From CAZFAP01 sp964516325 (GTDB lineage Bacteria > Auribacterota > JABMQX01): a DNA stretch of 12,341 bases. Below the pieces are notes generated by a model that did not search any database, had not been told where the DNA came from, and worked only from the letters and a program-made list of their open reading frames with translations. The stretch lies in the NCBI GenBank assembly GCA_964516325.1, contig CAZFAP010000148.1, forward strand, positions 1-12,341, written 5' to 3'. The stretch's first letter is position 1. Each line of letters starts with the position of its first letter. Made by a program: the position numbers and the translations under genes. Shown in pieces: positions 7,147 through 12,341 of this stretch.

Positions 7147-8064
7147 CTACCCGTGAAGATGGAACGTCGCCCGCAGGTCCGTTCCCTTTCCCACCTTCGA
7201 TTTCAGAACCATTTCGTCTGCGCTTTTTTGAATATTGCAGAGGCCCATTCCGGCGCCGAAGCCGAGCTCTCGAACCCATTCCGGCGCCGTAGAGAAACCC
7301 GGCTGCATCGCCTGTTCGATATCCGGGATCCCGGGGCCTTTGTCTTTTACCCTCATCTGGATGTGTTCCGCGAGAACCGTCGCCGAAATCTTCCCCTGCT
7401 CGGCGAAGATAACAATGTTCATTTCTGCTTCGTAGCTTGCTATGGCCACCCGCCGCACGAGCTGCGGATGAAAGCCTAACCGAGACAGAGTCCTCTTCAA
7501 GGAACTGGATGCCTTTCCCGCAGCCGCAAAGTCCCCTCCCTTGATGTCGTACTCCAAAGTCAGGGCTTTCCTGTCAGCCATCATGTCCTCAAAAATGTGG
7601 CTGGCGCGGTAGCGATGGATTTCTTCTTCCTGGTAATCAATTTCGAGCTTCCGGAGCAACCCCCGGATGATGTCGCCCTTGCTTAAAATGCCAACCAGCT
7701 TGCCGTCCTCTCGGTTCACGACCGGGAACCTGCCGAACCCGCACATCTGGAATCGGTTAATGGCATGGACCACAGGCTCGTCCGGGTGGAGGACCATCAC
7801 CTTGCTGGTCATCTTGTCCCGGACCAGGCAATCCATTTCGCCATTGGCAAGGCACTTGATGAAATCCTCGATGCTAATAATCCCAACCAGGCGCTCAGCA
7901 TCCATGACCGGTGTTCCGGACATCTTGTTGATGCGAAAGATCTCTCTCAGCTCTCCGACTCGGCTGTCCGGCCGAACGGTTATGACGTTTGTGGTCATCA
8001 CCTCTCCCACTCTCAGCTCGTAGGTCAGCTCCTGGACCCTGCCAATTCCCTGGTCCGCGTCCAC
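7147..8064 (-). CDS. Tandem CBS-domain protein with C-terminal GHKL/RsbW-like ATPase
   Basis: This 305-residue protein has two CBS domains (about residues 18-72 and 80-138) joined to a serine-kinase/anti-sigma type HATPase domain (about 165-303). CBS pairs usually bind adenine nucleotides or S-adenosylmethionine and report energy state. The first carries VGEVMTTNVITVRPDSRVGE and SGTPVMDAERLVGIIS, the second DKMTSKVMVLHPDEPV and GRFPVVNREDGKLVGILS. The ATPase part shows an N box ASYEAEMNIVIFA (209-221), G1 VKDKGPGIPD (239-248) and G2 ELGFGAGMGLCNIQ (266-279), a pattern close to RsbW/SpoIIAB anti-sigma kinases. Translation is taken from the GTG at 8064 because AGGAAG lies about eight bases before it; a nearby ATG is out of frame. 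It sits between two DRTGG genes. The architecture suggests an energy-sensing switch whose target is unknown. Confidence 0.88.
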   Translation of the reverse strand: MDADQGIGRVQELTYELRVGEVMTTNVITVRPDSRVGELREIFRINKMSGTPVMDAERLVGIISIEDFIKCLANGEMDCLVRDKMTSKVMVLHPDEPVVHAINRFQMCGFGRFPVVNREDGKLVGILSKGDIIRGLLRKLEIDYQEEEIHRYRASHIFEDMMADRKALTLEYDIKGGDFAAAGKASSSLKRTLSRLGFHPQLVRRVAIASYEAEMNIVIFAEQGKISATVLAEHIQMRVKDKGPGIPDIEQAMQPGFSTAPEWVRELGFGAGMGLCNIQKSADEMVLKSKVGKGTDLRATFHLHG

Positions 8065-8086
8065 TTTGGTGGCTTCCTCATGGATT

Positions 8087-8440
8087 TTATTTGAGCTCAG
8101 AGCATCCTGGCAAACCCTTCTCGTAGAGGCGGCCGCACGCTTCGAACATGGGCAGCCGCGTCACCAAAAGGGGTATGCGTTTGCTTTCGGCGAGGCGGAC
8201 AGTGTCCTGCCCGGGCCTCTTTCCGCGAACAAAACAGATTGCCTTGATATCCACCATCTCCGCGGTCCGAATGACCTGGGGGTTGGTCAGACCCGTCATA
8301 AGAAGGGAGCCCTCCTTGATGAACGCCAAAACATCGCTCATCAAATCCGCCCCACACGCCGTAGCTATCTCGATGTCGAGATTGTCCCCACCGGAGATGA
8401 CTTCCGCCTCCAAAATTCGCTTCACTTCTTCGAGTTTCAT
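8087..8440 (-). CDS. DRTGG-domain protein, first copy
   Basis: This 117-residue protein is the first of two DRTGG-type genes. It has the sequence MKLEEVKRILEAEV at its start and LVTRLPMFEACGRLYEKGL near its end, closely mirrored in the copy at 6784-7134. The open frame extends further upstream into the end of nuoF in another frame, but the ATG at 8440 gives the family N-terminus and matches the paralogue's MKLEE start. An AGGAG lies about 14 bases upstream, a longer spacing than usual, so translation may be coupled to nuoF, whose stop is 10 bases away. It contains three cysteines (in TACGADL, AICFVRG and EACGRLY), none of which is shared with the second copy. DRTGG genes are known near NAD-dependent [FeFe] hydrogenase clusters in clostridia, which fits this context. 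The molecular role is unknown. Confidence 0.8.
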   Translation of the reverse strand: MKLEEVKRILEAEVISGGDNLDIEIATACGADLMSDVLAFIKEGSLLMTGLTNPQVIRTAEMVDIKAICFVRGKRPGQDTVRLAESKRIPLLVTRLPMFEACGRLYEKGLPGCSELK

Positions 8441-8450
8441 TGCAAGACAC

Positions 8451-10241
8451 TCAGCTCCTGATAACCGCGTCAAACTTGCACACTTCATAGCACAGCGAGC
8501 ATTTGATGCACTTCGTTTGGTCAATGGTCTGGGGCTTCTTCTTTTCCCCGCTGATCGCCTCGGTCGGGCATTTCTTGACGCACAACATGCACCCCGTGCA
8601 CTTTTCCGGGTCAATGGAAAACCGGATCAGCTTCTTGCAGACGCCGGCGGGGCACTTCTTGTCTCTGACATGAGCCTCGTATTCGCTCCGGAAGTGCCGC
8701 AGCGTGCTCAGAACGGGGTTGGGAAGGGTCTGCCCCAAACCACAAAGCGAGGCGTCCTTGACTGCTTGTCCCAGCTCCTGCAAGAACTCCAGATCTGCGT
8801 CCTGCCCCTCTCCATCGCATATTTTGTTAAGAATCTCCAACAGGGCCTCGGACCCCTCGCGGCAGGAGTTGCACCTTCCGCACGATTCGTCGTTTGTGAA
8901 GGCGGTGAAATACTTAGCAATGTCAACAATGCAGGTGTTTTCATCCATCACGATCATGCCGCCGGAGCCCATAATGGAGCCGGCTTCCTGAAGGCGCTCG
9001 TAGTCCACAGGGAGATCGAGTAATTCCTCGGGTATGAAACCGCCGGAGGGTCCCCCGGTCTGAACCGCCTTGAACCTCTTTCCCTTCGGGATGCCGCCGC
9101 CGATGTCGTAAACGATGCGCCGAAGCGTTATTCCCATGGGCACCTCAACCAGACCGGCATTATTGATGTTTCCGGCCAACGAGAAGACCTTGGTGCCCCG
9201 GCACGTTTCCGTGCCTATCCGAGCGAACCATTCTGCTCCCCAGTTGATTATCGCGGGGACGTTCGCCCACGTCTCCACATTGTTGATGTTCGTCGGCTTT
9301 CCCCATAACCCGGATTCGACCGGGAACGGAGGCCGAATTCTCGGTTCCGGGACTCTCCCCTCAATGGAGGCGAGCAGGGACGTCTCCTCTCCACACACGA
9401 AGGCCCCGGCGCCCTTGAATACCTCCACGTCAAAGCTGAAATCTGTTCCGAAGATGTTCTCACCCAACAGGCCGTATTCTCTCGCCTGCTCGACGCCTTT
9501 GACGAATCTCTCGATCGCCAGGGGATATTCAATCCTGATGTACGCGTAGCCCTGGCTCGCTCCAATGGCGTACGCCCCGATGGCCATTCCCTCGATGATA
9601 GAATGAGGGTCGGCCTCAACGATGCTGCGGTCCATGAAGGCGCCCGGGTCCCCCTCGTCGCCGTTGCACACGACATACTTCGGGTTGCCTTCGGACCTTC
9701 TGCAATACTCCCATTTCAGCCCCGTCGGAAAACCCGCTCCACCCCTTCCACGAAGACCGGATTCCTTCACGGCGGCGATCACTTTCTCCGGAGCCATGGA
9801 CGTGAGGACCTTCGCCAGCGCCTGGTACCCATCTCTGGCGATGTACTCCTCGATTCTCTCGGGATCAATGACTCCCCGGTTTCTCAGAGCGATGAGCCGT
9901 TGATCCTTGAAGAAGGGGATGTCTTGCATCCTGGGGATGGGGACTTCCTCCCCGGGGGGCACGTACATCAAAGACTTTACGGGTCTCCCCTTGAGAAAGT
10001 GCTCCTCGACCAGGTGAGGGATATGTTCAACTTTCAGGAGTTGGTAGAAAATGCCCTCCGGCTGGACCACCATAATCGGTCCTTTGACGCACAGGCCGCT
10101 GGCGCCGGTCGGCACCACCTGGATATCATCCTGGAGACCCCGCTTAACAATTTCGCTCTCCAGAGCTTCCTTAACGCGCAGGGAGCCATTGGAAATGCAG
10201 TTGGTGCAGGTACATATCATCGCATGTGTTCGGTATGCCAC
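8451..10241 (-). CDS. nuoF: NuoF/HydB-like NADH-binding FMN subunit with extra 4Fe-4S clusters
   Basis: This 596-residue protein is the NAD(H)-reacting subunit, with the long HydB/HndC layout. Residues 1-90 are a thioredoxin-like [2Fe-2S] domain. The FMN/NADH core shows GLRGRGGAGFPTGLKW (162-177), NGDEGDPGAF (193-202), GAGAFVCGEETSLL (277-290) and GPSGGF (397-402). The N3-type 4Fe-4S cluster is SCGRCNSCREG (453-463) with Cys500. The C-terminus carries two ferredoxin motifs (Cys548/551/554/558 and Cys578/581/584/588). The start is a GTG at 10241 with GAGGA about eight bases upstream, 12 bases after the preceding stop. In the N-terminal domain one expected cluster cysteine is alanine (Ala47 in TGASGLC), while an additional Cys12 lies between the usual Cys10 and Cys15. 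In this operon it probably exchanges electrons between NAD(H) and the HdrA fusion. The identity is secure. Confidence 0.95.
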   Translation of the reverse strand: MAYRTHAMICTCTNCISNGSLRVKEALESEIVKRGLQDDIQVVPTGASGLCVKGPIMVVQPEGIFYQLLKVEHIPHLVEEHFLKGRPVKSLMYVPPGEEVPIPRMQDIPFFKDQRLIALRNRGVIDPERIEEYIARDGYQALAKVLTSMAPEKVIAAVKESGLRGRGGAGFPTGLKWEYCRRSEGNPKYVVCNGDEGDPGAFMDRSIVEADPHSIIEGMAIGAYAIGASQGYAYIRIEYPLAIERFVKGVEQAREYGLLGENIFGTDFSFDVEVFKGAGAFVCGEETSLLASIEGRVPEPRIRPPFPVESGLWGKPTNINNVETWANVPAIINWGAEWFARIGTETCRGTKVFSLAGNINNAGLVEVPMGITLRRIVYDIGGGIPKGKRFKAVQTGGPSGGFIPEELLDLPVDYERLQEAGSIMGSGGMIVMDENTCIVDIAKYFTAFTNDESCGRCNSCREGSEALLEILNKICDGEGQDADLEFLQELGQAVKDASLCGLGQTLPNPVLSTLRHFRSEYEAHVRDKKCPAGVCKKLIRFSIDPEKCTGCMLCVKKCPTEAISGEKKKPQTIDQTKCIKCSLCYEVCKFDAVIRS

Positions 10242-10253
10242 GTCGCGCTTCCT

Positions 10254-10637
10254 CTAAAACACCCTTTCGCTCCCAGCCGCCAGAGCGTATTCGGTGACAA
10301 TCTTCCCGCCTATCACGTGCTCCTCGAAGATTCTCCTGGCTCTGTCCGCAGTCAGGTCAGCGTACTTAACCGGCGGCTGATCCTGTATCTCGATGGTGGC
10401 CATGGGCTCACGGCTGCACAGACCCGCGCAACTCGAGATGGTCAAAATGACGTCGCTGGTCTTTCGCTTTTCCATCTCATCCATGAAGGCTTGCATGACA
10501 GTTCTCGCGCCTGCTGCTATCCCGCAGGTTCCCATGTGGACGATGATCCTGGCTCGACCGGCGCCTTCTCTCAGGAGGATGGCGCTTCTGACCTTTTGGC
10601 CGATTTTGTCGAGGTCTTCGGGCTTGAGTTTGGCCAT
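10254..10637 (-). CDS. HndB-like thioredoxin-fold [2Fe-2S] protein
   Basis: This 127-residue protein matches the small [2Fe-2S] ferredoxin-like subunit found in NAD(P)-linked bifurcating hydrogenases (HndB type), placed between the NuoE- and NuoF-like genes just as in those operons. Visible motifs are VHMGTCGIAAGAR (residues 33-45) and SSCAGLCSREP (68-78), giving Cys38, Cys70 and Cys74. Only three conserved cysteines are present, which as far as I recall is normal for this family, so a non-cysteine ligand or no cluster is possible. The N-terminal 30 residues are a charged helix. The ATG at 10637 has AGGAGG eight bases upstream and lies 12 bases after the NuoE-fusion stop. It probably helps pass electrons within the NuoE-NuoF diaphorase module or stabilises it. 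Confidence 0.88.
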   Translation of the reverse strand: MAKLKPEDLDKIGQKVRSAILLREGAGRARIIVHMGTCGIAAGARTVMQAFMDEMEKRKTSDVILTISSCAGLCSREPMATIEIQDQPPVKYADLTADRARRIFEEHVIGGKIVTEYALAAGSERVF

Positions 10638-10649
10638 TCCAAGTCCCTC

Positions 10650-11537
10650 CTATCCGTACCCTTCCAGAACTTCGGGAACTCTGCTCTGCGCCATGTAGCC
10701 GTATATATCCTCATCAACCGTCACGACGGGCGCCTGCCCGCAGCATCCCAGGCAGTTGACGGTCTCCAGAGTGAACTTCAGGTCCTTCGTCGTCCTGCCC
10801 GGAACAACGTTGAGTTCTCTTTGTAACGCCTCCAGAATCTTCTGGCCCCCCTTCACGTAGCAGGCCGTTCCCAGGCAAACGCGGATGGTGTGCCTCCCCC
10901 GAGGGACCAGGCTGAAAGCGTTGTAGAAGGTCGCCAGCCGATAGACGAGGCTGAGCGGGACATCAAGCTCCTGGGAACAATACCTCAAGACTTGCTCGGG
11001 GAGGTAACCATACGTGTCGTTGACCGTCTCCAGAACAGGCAGAAGCGCTCCCTTCATGCCGCTGTATTGGTGGAGGATGTCGTCGGCCCTACTTTTGTCT
11101 TCGGGAGAGAGGTTGACCTCCATCGCGTCTTCCGCTGGGAGAACATAGATTTTATTTCTCACCGGACAATTCGCCATGCACTGCCCGCAGCCCGTGCATT
11201 TGTCCTCTTTCACGAAGCGGGGACGCTTCCTGATTGTTGCCTCGAATCGCCCGGGAGTTCCCTCGAGCTTCTGGACGTCGGCGAGCGTGATGACCTTGAT
11301 ATCCTTGTGCCGTCCGATTTCGACGAGGCGTGGGGCCATGGTGCACATGGCGCAGTCGTTGGTCGGGAAGGTCTTGTCGAGCTGGGACATGACGCCCCCG
11401 ATGCTCGGCTTGCTGTCGAGGAGATAGACCTTAAAGCCGGATTCCGCGAGGTCGAGGGCGGCTTGCATGCCGCCGATCCCTCCGCCGACCACAAGAACTG
11501 CCCCAACCTTGCCATTTTTCCCAGAACCTATATTCAT
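10650..11537 (-). CDS. nuoE: HdrA N-terminal fragment fused to NuoE/HydC-like [2Fe-2S] subunit
   Basis: This 295-residue protein joins two unrelated parts. Residues 10-110 are the beginning of an HdrA/QmoA-type flavoprotein: the FAD-binding VVGGGIGGMQAALDLAESGF (17-36), PSIGGVMSQLDKTFPTNDC (44-62) with CAMC (62-65), then a single 4Fe-4S motif (Cys114/117/120/124). The HdrA similarity stops right after this cluster. Residues 148-295 are a complete NuoE/HydC domain with TYGYLPEQVLRYCSQELDVP (175-194) and the [2Fe-2S] ligands Cys221, Cys226, Cys262 and Cys266. Normal NuoE proteins are about 150-170 residues and lack the N-terminal part. The start ATG at 11537 has GGAGGAG upstream. The missing remainder of the HdrA unit is found in the 1083-residue protein encoded at 2293-5544. 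The protein likely bridges the NADH module and HdrA physically and electronically. Confidence 0.93.
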   Translation of the reverse strand: MNIGSGKNGKVGAVLVVGGGIGGMQAALDLAESGFKVYLLDSKPSIGGVMSQLDKTFPTNDCAMCTMAPRLVEIGRHKDIKVITLADVQKLEGTPGRFEATIRKRPRFVKEDKCTGCGQCMANCPVRNKIYVLPAEDAMEVNLSPEDKSRADDILHQYSGMKGALLPVLETVNDTYGYLPEQVLRYCSQELDVPLSLVYRLATFYNAFSLVPRGRHTIRVCLGTACYVKGGQKILEALQRELNVVPGRTTKDLKFTLETVNCLGCCGQAPVVTVDEDIYGYMAQSRVPEVLEGYG

Positions 11538-11609
11538 TGCTCTCTCTATCTCCTCCGCGCCCGTACATCCTGCTCTGCTATGTTTCGCTCGCCGCTGTTG
11601 TCGCGTCGC

Positions 11610-12095
11610 TCAAGCCTCGGGCCCCCCTGCCGGAATTTCCATTTCCATCACGTAGCGGTAATAGTCACAATCCTCACAGGGGCCGTGACAGAAGACCTGC
11701 TGGTGGCCTGAGTGGTCTCTTAGCACGGAGCAGTCCTTGGCCTTCGTCTTAAAAACCAGGCAATCCTCGCAGCGCCTACCCTCGGCGGCGGGGTGTGTGC
11801 TGTTGCGCTCGTGAAACTCCCAGCAATAGACGTAGTCCTTGACCGGTGGTTGCGGAAGACCAAGAATCGCCCTTGCCTCATCTTCAACCGGAAAAGCGTT
11901 GCGCTCCATGAACTCCAGGAGGTCCTTAGGGAGGATTCGCCATTGCCCCTGCGGGGTGAGCCTGTGGCCGAGAAGCTGCTGGCTTTCCAGCCACCTCTTG
12001 ACGGTGTCGTGGGAGCACTTGCAGATCGCTGCCACGTCGCTGGTCGTGAGAACGGCCTTGTCTCGGGTAGGTCCGTGTTCTGGTCTTATCGCCAT
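11610..12095 (-). CDS. Excisionase/MerR-like HTH regulator with cysteine-rich C-terminal domain
   Basis: This 161-residue protein is the first gene of the operon. Residues 15-63 are a winged helix-turn-helix of the excisionase/MerR-N type (VLTTSDVAAICKCSHDTVKRW, with GQWRILPKDLLEF as the wing). The C-terminal part has seven cysteines: Cys91 in YCWEF, Cys109xxCys112, Cys122, and Cys136xxxCys140xxCys143. Such spacing could bind zinc or an Fe-S cluster, so redox or oxygen sensing is a reasonable guess. The CWEF segment recalls small cysteine/tryptophan domains seen in sulfate reducers and related anaerobes. The ATG at 12095 has no clear ribosome-binding site; instead a perfect palindrome ends four bases before it. 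It is followed by a 72-base spacer and then the catalytic genes. Autoregulation of the hydrogenase operon is inferred from position and domain content. Confidence 0.85.
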   Translation of the reverse strand: MAIRPEHGPTRDKAVLTTSDVAAICKCSHDTVKRWLESQQLLGHRLTPQGQWRILPKDLLEFMERNAFPVEDEARAILGLPQPPVKDYVYCWEFHERNSTHPAAEGRRCEDCLVFKTKAKDCSVLRDHSGHQQVFCHGPCEDCDYYRYVMEMEIPAGGPEA

Positions 12096-12099
12096 CAGC

Positions 12100-12116
12100 G
12101 TATATTCAGAATATAC
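12100..12116. promoter_or_regulatory. Perfect 17-bp palindrome, candidate operator
   Basis: The sequence GTATATTCAGAATATAC is an exact inverted repeat of eight bases around one central base. It lies four bases before the regulator start codon and about 35 bases downstream of the predicted transcription start. It is AT-rich in an otherwise GC-rich region. As RNA the loop would be very short and the stem weak, so a DNA site for a dimeric regulator is more likely than a riboregulator. Confidence 0.6.
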
Positions 12117-12120
12117 AGAT

Positions 12121-12155
12121 TTGCCGTGAGTTGCACTATTTGCGTAGTTAGCGTA
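12121..12155. repeat. Short repeats spaced about one helical turn across the promoter start region
   Basis: Reading the + strand, TTGC occurs at 12121 and 12131 and TTGCG at 12140, so the element recurs every 9-10 bases. GCGTA occurs at 12142 and again nine bases later at 12151, and a third GCGTA (12099-12103) overlaps the palindrome arm. These could be half-sites for the HTH regulator encoded just downstream, placed on one face of the helix and overlapping the predicted -10 and start site. The repeats are short and could be chance. Confidence 0.35.
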
Positions 12156-12184
12156 CTTTTAGCCCGGATGCACCCCCCTGTCAA
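12156..12184 (-). promoter_or_regulatory. Predicted sigma-70-type promoter of the operon
   Basis: On the minus strand there is a perfect -35 box TTGACA (12184-12179), a 17-base spacer that includes a run of six G, and a partial -10 box TAAAAG (12161-12156). The spacing is optimal. Transcription would start near 12149, giving a 5' leader of about 50 bases before the regulator gene. The -10 box matches only four of six consensus bases, which would suit an activated or tunable promoter. Confidence 0.6.
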
Positions 12185-12307
12185 GGAAAATTTCTTCAAA
12201 AAAATTCGCGTCCGAGCTCTGCCCGCTGTCCCTTGCTCTCTCCCACAGGCTCTTGGGGGCACTTCAGGGGGTGCGGCTGTACTTTAGTGGTGTGATCTGG
12301 CTGGAGT

Positions 12308-12337
12308 GGGGGGCGGGCGCCAGGGGAAGCGAGGGGG
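12308..12337 (+). other. Potential G-quadruplex motif
   Basis: Four G-runs (12308-12313, 12315-12317, 12323-12326, 12333-12337) are separated by loops of one, five and six bases, which meets the usual pattern for a G-quadruplex on the + strand. It lies upstream of the operon promoter. Two further runs of five G are at 12255-12259 and 12267-12271. No role can be assigned. Confidence 0.4.
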
Positions 12338-12341
12338 AAGA

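Larger units (their letters stand above)
12096..12341. other. Non-coding region upstream of the operon
   Basis: This 246-base region holds no convincing gene. Its left part contains the predicted promoter, repeats and palindrome. The middle (about 12185-12215) is A/T-rich, with an A-run near 12198-12204. The right part is strongly G-rich on the + strand, and the last bases, AGGGGGAAGA, could be a ribosome-binding site for a rightward gene beginning just outside the window. No terminator hairpin with a T-tract was seen. Confidence 0.6.

Noticed and set aside
8087..8614. Extended 175-residue version of the first DRTGG protein
   Set aside because: The extra 58 residues overlap the end of nuoF in another frame, are Arg/Cys-rich without family similarity, and the paralogue starts at the equivalent MKLEE.
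9603..10826. 407-codon open frame on the + strand opposite nuoF, the HndB-like gene and the NuoE fusion
   Set aside because: It runs antisense across three well-supported genes and shows no domain features.
1..12341. CRISPR arrays, insertion sequences, tRNA or rRNA genes
   Set aside because: No regularly spaced long repeats, transposase frames, terminal inverted repeats or tRNA-like cloverleaf segments were noticed; the window is filled by one metabolic operon.

Overview
The window is almost entirely one long operon read on the minus strand (right to left), with 14 genes packed with gaps of 0 to about 70 bases and several overlaps. It starts near 12,150 and runs off the left edge. Content points to a strictly anaerobic, hydrogen-metabolising bacterium: a group 3 (Mvh-type) [NiFe] hydrogenase, an HdrA-type electron-bifurcating flavoprotein, MvhD and NADH-dehydrogenase-like NuoE/NuoF/NuoG modules. 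The moderately high GC and several GTG starts fit anaerobic Firmicutes, Actinobacteriota or Chloroflexota, but the sequence alone does not settle the phylum.

Layout in transcription order. (1) 12,096-12,341: promoter/operator region with a consensus -35 box, a perfect 17-bp palindrome just before the first start codon, helically spaced short repeats and a G-rich tract. (2) 12,095-11,610: an excisionase/MerR-like DNA-binding protein with a cysteine-rich C-terminus, a plausible redox-sensing regulator. (3) 11,537-8,451: the diaphorase module, made of a NuoE-like protein fused behind an HdrA N-terminal fragment, a small HndB-like [2Fe-2S] protein and NuoF/HydB with two extra 4Fe-4S clusters. (4) 8,440-5,541: five signalling genes in the middle of the catalytic operon (DRTGG, CBS-CBS-HATPase, DRTGG, PHP, HATPase). 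(5) 5,544-1,869: a 1083-residue NuoG-ferredoxin/HdrA fusion and MvhD. (6) 1,857-1,648: a 69-residue protein of unknown function. (7) 1,576-1: hydrogenase small subunit and the start of the large subunit.

Inferred working: H2 is oxidised at MvhA, electrons pass through MvhG and MvhD to HdrA flavin, and are split between NAD+ (through NuoE/NuoF) and low-potential ferredoxin, or the reverse. No HdrB/HdrC is seen, so NuoEF appears to replace the heterodisulfide site. The most striking point is that the first HdrA unit is cut in two: its FAD-binding N-terminus and first ferredoxin sit on the NuoE protein, and the rest sits behind the NuoG-type ferredoxins of the large protein, 5 kb away in the operon.
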